A DNA stretch of 64,000 nucleotides, taken from NCBI GenBank assembly GCA_030674185.1, contig CM060314.1, positions 19,105,587-19,169,586 on the forward strand, read 5' to 3'. Origin of the DNA: Monoplex corrugatus (lineage: Eukaryota > Mollusca > Gastropoda > Littorinimorpha > Ranellidae). Below are positions 34,339 to 45,469 of this stretch, piece by piece. Within the stretch, counting starts at the first letter, position 1. Each line of letters begins with the position of its first letter. Below the pieces are notes generated by a model. The model searched no databases and had not been told where the DNA came from. It was given only the letters and a program-made list of their open reading frames with translations. A program made the translations under genes and the position numbers.

Positions 34339-36414
34339 CCCCCTACAAAACTGGACATCCTTTATGAACTTGCTATGCAATTGACCAGTAAACATATCCG
34401 GCCTCACGGGCAGGAAAAGAATCCCTGGATTTATAGTTTACCACCACCTGCAGTTCTTAATTTCGACAGCAAGTACAGGTTAAACTTAACAGTCTTCAGT
34501 GACCCCACAAACAGAAGCAGATGTCCAGACACCCATTTCCAATGTATCCCCAATGGCTACTGTCTGCCTGTCTTCCTTCTTTGCAATGGAGTCAGTGACT
34601 GTCCACAGAAAACTGATGAAATAGATTGTGAACAGTATACTTGTACTGGTTTCTACCGATGTCGAGGTTCCAAAGTTTGTGTGCATCCAGATCACTTGTG
34701 TGATGGTGTACTTCAATGTCCACAGAGTGACGATGATTGGCTGTGTGATTTTCGTTGTCCTGACGAGTGTAAATGCTATGGACTGGCCTTTTACTGTTCA
34801 CGATCTTTTCCAGTGTACAAATATCATAACCTAAGATTTCTTGATGCCAGAGGGTCTCTGTTAAAACCTCCATATCTTGGGTACAATTTACTGCTTATCT
34901 ATCTAAATTTGGCAGATAATGGTCTGACGAATTTGACAGGCCTTCACTCATCTTTGCTAAAAACTCTAGACGTCAGCGACAATCAGATCAGGTTAATACA
35001 CACAAATGATCTACAAATCTTAAATAATTTACAAAAGATTATTTTGTCTGGAAACCCTCTTGTTCAAGAATTTTTTGTTCAAGACACAATTCAGTATGTT
35101 GAAATGCAGACATTACAAGTTTTGAATATAGGACGAATATCACTCTCAACATTTAACACTAGTATTTTATCATTATTTCCGAATTTGCAAACACTCAATC
35201 TTTCGTCCAGTGATATTGAAAAAATTGATAAAACTGGATTTGGATTTCTGTCAAAACTTGAAATCATTGACCTTCGAGGCTCAGATGTTCCTGTCTTTCC
35301 GCATGATATATTTTCAGGTTTGTTCAAACTTCGGTTAGTCTATGCCAATAATTTCAGACTATGCTGTCCGGACATACTACCCCCACGGTTTAATGTTTTT
35401 TACTGTCATGCTCCTACTGACGAAATATCGTCATGTGATGACCTTATCCATTCCAGGTTTTACCAACTTCTGCTGTTTGTGTTTTCTGGTCTGGCTCTCA
35501 TGGGAAATCTGGGCAGTTTTCTTCTGAGGACTTGTTTCGCTTCCAGTAAGTCACTGGGATTTGGGACTTTAGTCACACATCTTTGTGTGTCCGATTTTCT
35601 GATGGGAGTCTATCTGTTGATAATAGGAACTGCTGATCAAATGTATCGAGGTAATTTTGTATCAAAGGATTTTGAATGGAGACAGAGTGCTGTGTGCAAA
35701 ACGGCAGGGTTTTTATCTTTGTTATCCGGTGAAGTATCCGCTTTCATTATATGTCTCATCACCTATGACCGCTTTGTTGCTGTGCATTTTCCTTTCAGCC
35801 AACTGTATTTCTCCCAACGGTCAGCCCATATAGCATGTGCCACAGTGTGGACACTGGGTTTGCTACTGGCTGCAGTTCCTTTGCTACCATTCGCAGCCCA
35901 CTGGGGGTTCTACAGCCAGACAGGTATTTGTATTCCACTTCCCATCACCAGACACAAGTTTCCAGGTCAGCGCTACTCCTTCGGTGTTATGATCGTTGTC
36001 AACTTTGTGCTCTTCATGGTGATAGGCCTGGGGCAGTTATCTATCTACTGGTCGATTAAAACCAACAGCATGTCTTCCTCATCTTCCTCGTCGTCATCAT
36101 CAAGAACGCTACACAAAGAGCTGACCGTCGCTCGCCGTCTCATAACTATCATCGTCACTGACTTTTTGTGCTGGTTCCCCGTTGGTTTGCTGGGTTTACT
36201 ATCCTCCAGTGGTATACCCATCTCTGGCGAAATGAACGTGGTGCTGGCCATTGTGGTTTTGCCTCTTAACTCCACCATTAATCCCTTCCTCTACACACTC
36301 AACACAATCAGAGAATGGAGGCGTCAGGCTAAGGAAGAACGCCAGAAGAAATTGGCTGGATTGCAGCACATGTGCAAACCAATCACGAGAAACCAGACAA
36401 GAGAAAGGTTGTAA
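34339..36414 (+). CDS. receptor exon 4: LDLa x2, LRR, seven-helix GPCR
   Basis: The acceptor TTTACAG follows a TG tract; phase 0. Two LDLa modules: CPDTHFQCIPNGYC...CPQKTDEIDC (34520-34632) and CTGFYRCRGSKVC...CPQSDDDWLC (34643-34746). An LRR N-cap CPDECKCYGLAFYC is followed by about seven leucine-rich repeats (34830-35350). The cysteine hinge (LCCPDILPPRFNVFYC) resembles type C leucine-rich receptors. TM1 begins near 35463 (LLLFVFSGLALMGNLGSFLL). TM3 ends TYDRFVAVHF, the E/DRY site as DRF. TM6 has LCWFPVG and TM7 NSTINPFLYT, the NPxxY site. A poly-Ser run lies in the third cytoplasmic loop. The exon is fully open over 692 codons and ends TAA. Signalling is presumably through G proteins, as in the GRL101/relaxin-receptor family. 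Confidence 0.92.
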   Translation, partial: PPTKLDILYELAMQLTSKHIRPHGQEKNPWIYSLPPPAVLNFDSKYRLNLTVFSDPTNRSRCPDTHFQCIPNGYCLPVFLLCNGVSDCPQKTDEIDCEQYTCTGFYRCRGSKVCVHPDHLCDGVLQCPQSDDDWLCDFRCPDECKCYGLAFYCSRSFPVYKYHNLRFLDARGSLLKPPYLGYNLLLIYLNLADNGLTNLTGLHSSLLKTLDVSDNQIRLIHTNDLQILNNLQKIILSGNPLVQEFFVQDTIQYVEMQTLQVLNIGRISLSTFNTSILSLFPNLQTLNLSSSDIEKIDKTGFGFLSKLEIIDLRGSDVPVFPHDIFSGLFKLRLVYANNFRLCCPDILPPRFNVFYCHAPTDEISSCDDLIHSRFYQLLLFVFSGLALMGNLGSFLLRTCFASSKSLGFGTLVTHLCVSDFLMGVYLLIIGTADQMYRGNFVSKDFEWRQSAVCKTAGFLSLLSGEVSAFIICLITYDRFVAVHFPFSQLYFSQRSAHIACATVWTLGLLLAAVPLLPFAAHWGFYSQTGICIPLPITRHKFPGQRYSFGVMIVVNFVLFMVIGLGQLSIYWSIKTNSMSSSSSSSSSSRTLHKELTVARRLITIIVTDFLCWFPVGLLGLLSSSGIPISGEMNVVLAIVVLPLNSTINPFLYTLNTIREWRRQAKEERQKKLAGLQHMCKPITRNQTRERL

Positions 36415-36455
36415 CTTCACCTTGAGGTTTGCAGTTTGTAGAGGAGTGATGCAGA

Positions 36456-36461
36456 AATAAA
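36456..36461 (+). promoter_or_regulatory. polyadenylation signal
   Basis: AATAAA 42 bp after the receptor stop codon, the only good candidate close to the 3' end. Confidence 0.6.
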
Positions 36462-37150
36462 GTCAGCTTTTCCTGGGGGTCAGAGAATTATGAGGATGAG
36501 CTCATTTCTTCACTCCAGCTGCTATACTTTTCTCAGCATCTGGTCACTAGCGTCACGTGTTGAATGCACTTGTTTGCTTTTATTCTATCATTTGTTTTAG
36601 ACTATGGCATGTGTGTAAAGTGTTCACTATGAAGTTGTTTCTTCTTGTGTGGTGGTTTTATACCCACTGCCTCTCAGAATGATAGCATTTTAGATTGTCT
36701 TCCTTGTCAAGTTGACAGTCTCAAATTTGAACCATCGATTATGTTCTGACTTCAGCAACTGACACAATATCAGTTTTCAGGGGGCCTTTACCTACATTCT
36801 TCACACCATGATGCAGTGACTTATATAGTTGACAGCTGCTTCAAGTCAATGAAGCAGCATTTAAGAACTCTGAATGACTCTTACCGTGGGAGCAAACTTT
36901 GTGTTAGCTGATTCAACAGTACCATATCAAAGGTCAGTGCACACGTACTCAATTTTTGTCAGCAAAACCACACCATTAACCAGTCCTCTAACTTTCAGAT
37001 TTGTGAACTACACATTAGATTTCAGTTGCCAAGGAAATGCCCTCATTTTGGTGGGAGAAGGAAACCACGCCCAGTTCCTATCTGAACACGTGTCCAGCCC
37101 ACTCCTGTCTTGAAATTGAGTCCAGTCTCTTGTTCTCCAAGATAGCAAGT
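36462..37150. other. intergenic, no gene seen
   Basis: Downstream of the receptor. The start of this stretch is probably past the cleavage site. Confidence 0.5.
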
Positions 37151-38590
37151 GTCGTCTGACATAATTGTGTGTGCATTAATGTACAATCAGCTGCGCAGAG
37201 AGAGCAAAGTCCGCCATTACTAACTTTTTTGTACAATAATATTGACATATTCTGCGTAATAGAATCCAGGCTACGCTCGAAACGTGGTGAAGGAAAATGT
37301 AAATATTTTGCTCGAACTGTTCACACCACTTTGTCTTTTACCTGTGCTAACCGTGGATGTGATATTGTCATTGTGATGAAGAAACTACTCTGCAGTCAAA
37401 CATCCCCTACCAACATCTTTGTTTGAACTTGTAATTGTTAACCATTACCCTCCCTCACCATGCCATCAAACTATTCTTTATAGAAGCAATGATAAATTGT
37501 CTGGTATAGAAATTTAGATGAATTTACCGAAGTATCAAATTTTCCAACACTCGCCTTTTAGACAAATTTACCAAACAATTAAATTTCAACGCTCGCAAAG
37601 GAAATAAACGTATCATTGTTGGCGTTTGTATTCACTTTAATGAGCCTACGCATATTTCCACAGCTAAAACTGTAAGTCTGATGCACAATTTTGGTTTCTC
37701 CCAGTCTGTCAGTACTCTGACCCATCACGGTGGTCACATTCGTGACTGGGTGATTTAACGGATGAGTGATTTATCAGACTGAGGATCAAATTCTACGGCC
37801 AACAAAAGTTGATTAGACCCTTCCATCCAATCATGGTTGTGTAGTCGTCCAACTGTCTAACGCCAAACGACCAGTTCCTCCAAAGTCTATGGAACATCAC
37901 CGCCATCAGTAGAAATGCCTTGAAAGATGACTTACACTCCTTGCTCAGTTCACCACCCCGACACATTTATTGGCAGATACACCATGCCTACAAACCACAT
38001 TATACTCTTACTCTTTAGTAAAACGCCTGAAGGTACACAACCATTTCCTTGTCCCTAGCACAGTGCTGTTGCAGATCAGCTCCAGAAGGTGAAGTGTGAA
38101 TGATGCAGAACAGAACAATAACAGTTGGTCTCAAAATTCACAACACATAAACAGATATAAATGCTACCAAATACTGAGTGACAAAAATGTGCAAACAGCT
38201 AAAACAGCATTTTGCTGTTCTAAGATTTTCAAATGTTCCACAGCCAAACAGCTGCACAGCATGACAAACAACATTTTAGCAAAATCAAAAGTAGTTTCTC
38301 TTTCATTGTATTCTCTCCTACTGAATTGCCTGTAAAATTATCTGACGTTTTCAATGGTAAGATCAGCACCATCCGTGGTAGGCCAGATTCGTCATCTATT
38401 ATACTATTTGCGTCTGTTGATAAACAACTATTTTGACAGTCTTTTCTTTTTTTTCAGCAAGTGTCAGATTAAACTGTAAAAAAATGTAGCTGTAAACTCA
38501 GCACAAACATCCTGTGAACTTTAGTCTTTTTCACTTTCTCTCTTTTTGGATTGTCTGATGTGCTATCCCATACGTTCTTCATACTATTAA
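37150..38590 (+). pseudogene. decayed CR1-like LINE, endonuclease part
   Basis: Plus-strand matches to an apurinic-like endonuclease: YNNIDIFCVIESRLRSK (37228-37280), a CDIVIVMKK strand (37357-37385), and LMHNFGFSQSV followed by THHGGHIRDWVI (37680-37755), the typical closing strand. The following 800 bp read like the linker before the RT (KCYQILSDKN..., SSIILFASVDK). Frames are broken. It continues after an insertion at 39400. Confidence 0.6.
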
Positions 38591-38625
38591 CAAATTCTTG
38601 TCCACTGATATTTCCCCCCTCAACA

Positions 38626-39385
38626 TCATCATCATCAGGTGCCCTGCCGCATGGCGTTGGCAACCATGGACTTCCAACCATCTCTATCTCTCGTTGCCCC
38701 CAGCATCACCCCCACCCTCCTCATCCCCAGCACTCTGCAAGTCCATCCAGCATTCTCTCCCTGGGTCTACCTGGTGCTCTCTTTCCCTCCAGCTTTCCCG
38801 TTGTGACCAGGTGCTCCAAATCCCCCTTCCTCATAAAATGGCCTATAAATGTTGCTTGTTTTTTCCTAATCTTCCTTATGGGTGATCTACTTGTGTCTGC
38901 CTCCATCTAGACTGTCTCGTTTGTTTTCTTTGCCGTCCATGGAACCCTCAACATTCTTCTGAGAAACCACATCTCGGCTGCCTCAATCTTGCTCTGGCTT
39001 TGCTTGCTGACTATCCACGCCTCGCATCCGTACAACAGTATTGGCTCTATACTACATTCAAGGACTCTCTTTCTGATGCTAACCGATAGGCATTTGTTGG
39101 TAAGAATGCTTGTCATCTTCTTGAATGCTGTTTTGGCTTGGCCGATTCTGCCAGCTATTTCCGATGTGCATCTGCCGTCTGATGAAATGACCGTTCCCAG
39201 GTATTTGAACTTATTAACCTGTGTCAAGGTTGTGCCATTTGCTGTTATTTTGCATGAGGGGATTTCATGTTTTTTACTGATCACTATGGCTTCAGTCTTC
39301 CTGCTGTTTAGTTCCAACCCCTTACCTTTGCTTTCTATTTCTAGTATATTCGCAAGGTTTTTGTAGATCCCTTTCATTTTCTGCA
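38626..39385 (-). pseudogene. RTE-like LINE copy, longest in window
   Basis: The minus strand is open from KGIYKNLANILEIESKGKGL through VNKFKYLGTVISSDGRCTSE, GQAKTAFKKMTSILTNKC, GCEAWIVSKQSQSKIEAAEM to KKTNETV. It then meets a TAG at 38907 where the copy at 45470-45965 has TTG (Leu), and continues in the same frame to GRPRERMLDGL. A single base missing near 38725 shifts the end. The tail is (GATGAT)n at 38626-38637. Confidence 0.88.
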
Positions 39386-39399
39386 GAAAATGCAGAAAA

Positions 39400-39790
39400 A
39401 AATCCCCCCCCCCCCCCTCTACAGATTACAAAGCAATGACTCTCCATCCTTTGATATTATCCATCCTTTGCTTAAGAAAGTCACGCACGACCCCAATCAG
39501 CTCCAAAACTACCGCCCAGCTTCCAACCTCTCTTTTATTTCAAAGATGACTGAAACAAATGCCCTCTTTCAGCTTCTTGACTATCTCAGTTCCATTGATC
39601 TTTTTGATCTACACGGGTCTGCCCATAGAACTCATCAAAGGACAAAAGCAGCTTTTGTCAAGGCCTTCAATAATGCCACAGCTCTTGACAATGACAAAAC
39701 TATTTTGTCTCCTTCACATGTCAGCTGCTTTCTTACAATCAACCATGATAATCTTCTTTCTTGGAATTAGTCGTGTAAAGGATTATAACT
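39400..39790 (+). pseudogene. CR1-like LINE, reverse transcriptase part
   Basis: The plus frame at 39390-39770 reads HPLLKKVTHDPNQLQNYRPA, SNLSFISKMTETNALFQLLD, then LFDLHGSAHRTHQRTKAAFV and DNDKTILSP. It continues in another frame through a damaged first catalytic region (SAAF.., then STMIIFF). Same strand and family type as 37150-38590, so probably one element split by the insertion at 38626-39385. Confidence 0.75.
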
Positions 39791-40085
39791 TTATTTTCAC
39801 TGTTTAAATCTTATATAAACACACACACACAAAAATGTCAGTCAGTGATCTCTATTCTCTTGAAACATCCTGTAATGTTTGCTTTCTATATGTCAGTACA
39901 TCTCGCTGAGACGGTAGACTTTCCCCTTCAGTTACTTACTTCATATCTGATCTGAAGATTTGTCTGTTTTACTTGAAATTGTGTGTATGTGGGTGAATAT
40001 GAACGTATGTGTACATGCATGCGCGGGCGTGTGTGTATTATATGTACGTGTACGTATGTGAATATGTTGTGTAAAAGAAAGAAAA

Positions 40086-40129
40086 AAAGAAACAGAGAGA
40101 GAGACAGAGACAGAGGCAGACAAGCTGAC

Positions 40130-40164
<35 letters not shown>

Positions 40165-40255
40165 GACAAACTCAGACAGACAGAGACAGAGAGACAGAAA
40201 GAGAGAGGGAGGAAGAGAGAGAGAGGCGGTAGAGAGAGAGAGAGAGAGAGGGGGG
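40086..40255. repeat. (CAGA)n/(GA)n microsatellite
   Basis: CAGA tetranucleotides, then GA units, then a G run. Start of duplicated block A. Confidence 0.95.
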
Positions 40256-40703
40256 GTTGACTTACACTGGAATCGTAGTTGACACCATCAAGTTGTTGAC
40301 TGTTATTCAAAGCATTATGTGGTTACGACACAGGTGATATTTGTGGAAGTGGGGGTGATGACAATATCATTTTCGTCGTTGTTATCGTCATCATCGTTGC
40401 TGTCATCGCTGTTGTCATCTTCATCTTCTTCTCCTTATCGTTATTATCATGTTACTAGGTACTCTAGCATAGTAATAGCGTAATGGTCTCACAAGTGGAA
40501 AGAAGAGATTTAAATATCATCAGACCAAATCAATGTCAATTTTTTTCTAGCCCACTCAGTCCTTCTGAAGTGTGTGATATGGGCTGAATAACACACAAGG
40601 GTCACAGTCGTCGAGTTTTATCTATGTCACTGGTGATTCATTGAGAATGCTTCTCTTTTAAGTTTCATACAATCTGAATCCAAAATAGAACCCGACAGCC
40701 AAA

Positions 40704-40985
40704 TCATCAAGTCAAGTCAAGTCAAGTCAATTCAAGTCAAGTCATGTCAAGTCATGTCAAGTCAAGTCAAGTCATATCAAGTCATGTCAAGTCATGTCAA
40801 GTCCAGTCCAGTCCAGTCAAGTCATGTCAAGTCATGTGAAGTCAAGTCAAGTCAAGTCATGTCAAGTCATGTCAAGTCATGTCAAGTCAAGTTAAGTCAT
40901 GTCAAGTCATGTCAAGTCATGTCAAGTCAAGTCAAGTCAAGTCAAGTCAAGTCAAGTCAAGTCATGTCAAGTCAAATCAAGTTCA
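40704..40985. repeat. AAGTC/ATGTC minisatellite
   Basis: About 55 pentamers of the form GTCAA or GTCAT, with a short GTCCA block near 40801-40815. Confidence 0.97.
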
Positions 40986-41169
40986 TTGTTTCTAAAAAAA
41001 TGTTTTGTGGTCACCCACTAGAATGAAGACAAACATAAAACATTTACACTGAAACAGAAGGACTTTGACATGGTGTGGGTGAGGAATATATTCAGTTTCG
41101 CTCAGACGCGTCACTAACCACTTTGCTGTGGACTGAAAATGCTTTAGCTTTACTATATCCTCAATAAGA

Positions 41170-41500
41170 CAAAGGCATTGTTTCAACCAACACCATTTCA
41201 AGATTTTTGGCGATGTACGGATTCTGATTGTCGTCAACAACCAGGAGATCGCGACTGTAGACAAATTCTACGGCTTGGGTGGTACAGTGAGCAGCAATGA
41301 ATCTCTAGAAACGAGCTCACACTGCATGCATGTACCTCAAACGCCAGCTTTGCCTCTCGAAGGCTGACCAAAAGGTTGTGGCTAGACCAAGCCATCAGAC
41401 TAGCTACGAAGATTGCTGTGTACAGAGCAATAGTATTGAGCAAACTGCTGTATTGATGCGAGACCTGGGTTACCTTCAGACTACTTTTTTTAAAAAACAA
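41170..41500 (+). pseudogene. LINE C-terminal remnant
   Basis: The plus strand reads in shifted frames: VVNNQEIATVDKFYGLGGT, VSSNESLET, then SRRLTKRLWLDQAIRLATK-like and VYRAIVLSKLLY followed by TWVTF. These match the pre-thumb/C-terminal region of endonuclease/RT LINEs. The following family segment may be the one at 45050-45465. Confidence 0.65.
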
Positions 41501-41644
41501 ATTCAGCAAAGATACCTGCGAAAATATCTACAACATCATGTGGCGAAATTGAAATTACAATCTTCATGATATCTACCTGGCTGAACCTGTCTCTCAGTGA
41601 CAAAATAGCTACTTACTGCGTAGCTTTCATCGGCGATCCAGCCG

Positions 41645-42025
41645 ACTTCTTCAGCGCAACTGCTGGGTTGAGAACTGGCTTCAGTGCGCACCGTCGTGAG
41701 CGAACTCACGACAGTGCGACTGAATAAGTGAGGAGTACACCGATGGCAGGTTGTGTCGGCCCCGGTCACGGTTGAGGGTGGGGTTCCTTGCGGCGATGTA
41801 AACTGCCTCCTTTACTCCCCTCTGGAACCATCTTGTTCTTTGTCGAGAACTTGCACACTGTCCTTTTCAAAGTGGTGTTGGGTGTGGGTCAGATGTTCTC
41901 CCACTGGAGAGGACTCACGTTTGTGTTCTTTTAATCTTTTGTGCAAGTTGCGCTCAGTTTCGCCAATATAACTATGGTCACAGTCCTGGCAGACTATCTT
42001 GTATATCACCCCTGATGTGTTCATG
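41645..42025 (-). pseudogene. Penelope-like element GIY-YIG endonuclease remnant
   Basis: The minus strand from 42024 reads MNTSGVIYKIVCQDCDHSYI, GETERNLHKRLKEHKRE, then GEHLTHTQHHFEKDSVQVLD. These are the GIY (here VIY) and YIG motifs with the following Arg helix, typical of the C-terminal nuclease of Penelope-like elements. A one-base shift near 41815 moves the frame to KEAVYIAARNPTLNRDRG and a stop about 45 residues on. The RT part is absent. Confidence 0.75.
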
Positions 42026-42479
42026 TTCTGAAGAAATCTGGCTCACCAAACAGTGAGTGGCTGCTCACCAAATGCTAGCTTTGCTGTCCGTGTGGAAGAT
42101 GACATATCAAAGATGCTTGGATACAAGGGATACACTGAAGGCCAACCTCATTCAGCTGTGGCATTTACACACCAACCTGTGGCATTTACACACCAACCTG
42201 TGGCATAAATTGATACACACCAACTGGAAAACATTGCCTCCAACAGAGTATGTTGTTGACAGCAAGTCACACAAAACAGCCGCTGTCCCACTGAAGAGGA
42301 ATTGAAAGAAGCAGTACCTAAGGCCGCAGGACTGCTTCTGTTGGATCGAAAGAATAATCCATCTACAGATGGCATTTTGTGCATGTTGGATGACAACAGG
42401 TACTACCAAACGCAACCAGATTAATCTGGTGACAGCGCAGAGTCTCATCTAATGGATGCCCTCATGGTGGCTTGCTGCT

Positions 42480-42895
42480 TCTAGTTCTGGGAACAGGCCA
42501 GTTATACCCTTCAAGGTTCAAATCACCGCACTGTATAATAGTTCCTGGGAGCAGGCCAGTTATACCTTTCAAGGTTCAAAATCACCGCACTGTATAATAG
42601 TTCCTGGGAGCAGGCCAGTTATACCTTTCAGGTTCAAAATCACCGCACTGTATAATAGTTCCTGGGAACAGGCCAGTTATACCCTTCAAGGTTCAAAATC
42701 ACCGCACTGTATAATAGTTCCTGGGAGCAGGCCAGTTATACCTTTCAAGGTTCAAAATCACCGCACTGTATAATAGTTCCTGGGAACAGGCCAGTTATAC
42801 CCTTCAAGGTTCAAAATCACCGCACTGTATAATAGTTCCTGGGAACAGGCCAGTTATACCCTTCAAGGTTCAAAATCACCGCACTGTACAATCCC
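42480..42895. repeat. 59-bp tandem repeat
   Basis: Seven units of 58-60 bp starting TTCCTGGGA(A/G)CAGGCCAGT and ending CCGCACTGTATAATAG, 95% or more identical by eye. The frame through it is not conserved because the unit is not a multiple of three. Confidence 0.95.
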
Positions 42896-43084
42896 TCAAG
42901 TGTACCATAAAAACAGCAGGCATAAATTCATGATTGTACTTTTCATATCATGACAACTCTCATCCAAGCACAAACCTCTAACAAACCACTTGCTGCACAT
43001 ACAGGAAGCACCTCAAGACCACTCACGCTTCCAAAACTACTCCAGCGTACACAGAGCCTCACAACACAGCCATTCCACAACCAC

Positions 43085-43515
43085 ACACCTGGATACTCAC
43101 TAGCATCCCCCATTTTCATTCAAAAAGTACATCACGAACTCCAAGTTTCATGTCTCAACTTCACTCCAATCTCTCACCCACTGATCCACCATCCTCGATT
43201 TCCGTTCTCGTTCTCTTTGCACAAGTACTCTTTTGATGTTTTAGCGTGCGCGTTTGTGAGTAAGTGTGTGTGTGCGTGTGTTCCTCAAGACCAATAATTA
43301 TTACTAGAATCAATGATTCGTCTATTTTCAGCTTAAGTAACAACGAACGTGCCGTTTTGTCTCGGCAGGTGGGGAAGATGACTGAAGTTATAATTCTGTA
43401 TGGCTTCAGCGTGCTCTCCCACTTTCCAAAACTATGTCATCAGAAACCAGTCCTGACTTACGGAGGGTAGACGGTCACCTTATGCATTGTTGTTGAGAAA
43501 AACTTGTACTCTCCT
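43085..43515. repeat. duplicated segment (block A part)
   Basis: Landmarks CAATCTC, CATTT.CCTC around a (TG)n, then ACTGAAGTTATAATTCTGTA, TGGCTTCAG, GTGCTCTCCC and CATCAGAAAC, matching 56466-56600 and 58590-58785 in order. Confidence 0.75.
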
Positions 43516-44550
43516 AAAAATAATGGGTACATTAATATTGATTATTAACAAGAAACACCACGAGGGTGCGGATGGGACCCAGAACACCAATGCCCCGCCA
43601 CTCTCCGGACAATCACATCCCAAACTCCCGACAACACTCGATAGTCATTTCATCAAGCAAAGGGGGGTTGTCCATGCGTTGCATGACCCATTCGGACCCA
43701 GGCATCAGTTACCTTGTTTACAATCCGAATGGCAAGGTGGGGAGATGACAAACCCCGGGACATAGCCACACAGCGCGCACCAACCAGGTCCAGCCCAGCT
43801 ACCAGACCAAGAGAGAATGGAAGACCCCTCTCTCGCCCCATTCTGGTCTTCATCTCTCTTTCGGGCCGCCCGCCAGGCCACCAGCTCGCATACCTGCCAG
43901 CTCTTTCCCCTTTACTATAGTCTCGATAGCAGTCAGAAAATCCCAACGTTGTCTTACTTCAACCACAGGGATTGTTTGGACGGCCGCGAAAGCAGCCAGG
44001 CATGATGCTCCAGACACAGCCCGTTTTACAGTTCACCAAGGCCTGACATGCCCCGAAAGGAATCCCAAGTTTGCCGTCTTTCCGAGTAGCCAGCAAGTCT
44101 TTCCCCGCGGTCATCAAGCCTGTTTCCCTAAAGTCGGTGGCCAAGCCAGTCTGTGTTTCCTGTACCACCCGTCATTCCGGAACATGGGCCACCTGTGCAG
44201 ATATTTCATACCGTATTTATCGTAGTAGATACCCGACTTTGTGGCGATTTGAAGCAATGTCGATGCGCAGCCAAGAGCGAATTTAAATGTAACTTGATTT
44301 GTAATGTATACGGTGCATTGCTTCCATGGTTGTTTTATCTCCTCTGTTTTACTCCCAATGACCAATTTCAGCTTGTTTATACAATCAACGCCGACTTATT
44401 CCATAATATCTGAAGTGAACTGTCCATGATTTGCATTGATCTGTAGGCGTATCCCCTATGATGATGCTGATTACATCAAGTGCTTCATTGAATAATGTAA
44501 GAATTAATGTGTATACAGAAAACAAAACATTTTTTTTTCATTTCGTTCAT
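43516..44550. other. no gene seen; GC-richer than surroundings
   Basis: 43560-44200 is noticeably more GC-rich (for example CGGGCCGCCCGCCAGGCCAC near 43862). Frames here (43487-43765, 43714-43920, 44071-44286) show no family I recognise. Confidence 0.4.
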
Positions 44551-44552
44551 AC

Positions 44553-44706
44553 AGAGAGAGAGACAGAGGGAGAGAGAGAGAGAGAGAGAGAGAGAAGAAG
44601 AAGAAGAAGAAGAAGAAGAAGAAGAAGAAGAAGAAGAAGAAGAAAACGATGATGATGATGATGATGATGATGAAGAAAAGGTGGCGAGAAAGAGAGAGAA
44701 AGAAGG

Positions 44707-44782
<76 letters not shown>
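44553..44782. repeat. (GA)n-(GAA)n-(GAT)n-(GA)n microsatellite
   Basis: Compound tract of four successive motifs. Frames across it are artefacts. Confidence 0.97.
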
Positions 44783-45039
44783 AGCGAGAGAGGGAGCTTT
44801 TACACGAAAGAATACGGTACATTTTACAGCTAAGCATGAGAAACCAAAAGAAACGGAGGAGTTGTTAATTGGAGTAGCTGTGTCGATAGTATTAAATGTG
44901 CGGTTAGTACGTAGGAGAATCAAGTTAGTAATTACACAAACACTTTTTCTTATTTCTAACAGAGCTTGAATATCTGAATTTTCATGTCCAGGAGAATGTG
45001 GGAAAATAATCAGCTAGCTCAGCCATCAAGACTGGAGTG

Positions 45040-45465
45040 TACTGAGCCTACGTAATTAGTACCTTACTACATGGCAGCAAGAGCTGGATAACCTATGCAT
45101 GCTAAGAACACGGCATCAATAGCTTCCACCCACAGTACTTGTGCCAAAAATCCTGGACATTTCCTGTAAAGAGTGTCTGCCAAACAGGGACGTCCTTGAC
45201 CAGGCCAACATGCCAAGCACGTATGTCTCCTCACATAACGAGAATGAGCGAGCTTGGCCATGTCTGCCGAAGCAGGATGGTCGCATCCCAAAAGATATCG
45301 TGTATAAGGAGCCAGCTGTGGAATCCTGGCCCACAGGGTTCTCACTGCTGGGACGTAGGGACATTACAAACGCAACCTGAAGTCTGCTGATATCAATGCA
45401 AACACCTTCGAAGAGACAGCTACAAATCGCTGTACCTGGCGATAGACTGTACATAAGACACAGCC
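45040..45465 (+). pseudogene. LINE C-terminal remnant
   Basis: The plus frames read LDNLCMLRTRHQ, VPKILDISCKECLPNRDVLD, QANMPSTY, then PKQDGRIPKDIVYKEPAVES and ADINANTFEETATNRCTWR, the usual end of endonuclease/RT LINEs (conserved ATNR..WR). Frameshifts near 45120, 45235 and 45375. Confidence 0.7.
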
Positions 45466-45469
45466 ATTC

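Noticed and set aside
41530..41700. Hammerhead ribozyme downstream of the Penelope-like remnant
   Set aside because: Looked for the CTGATGA and GAAA core on the minus strand; only GATGAAA is present and the stems do not form.
43559..44286. Gene in the GC-richer stretch
   Set aside because: Several frames of 60-97 codons overlap on both strands, none with a known domain or consistent codon bias.
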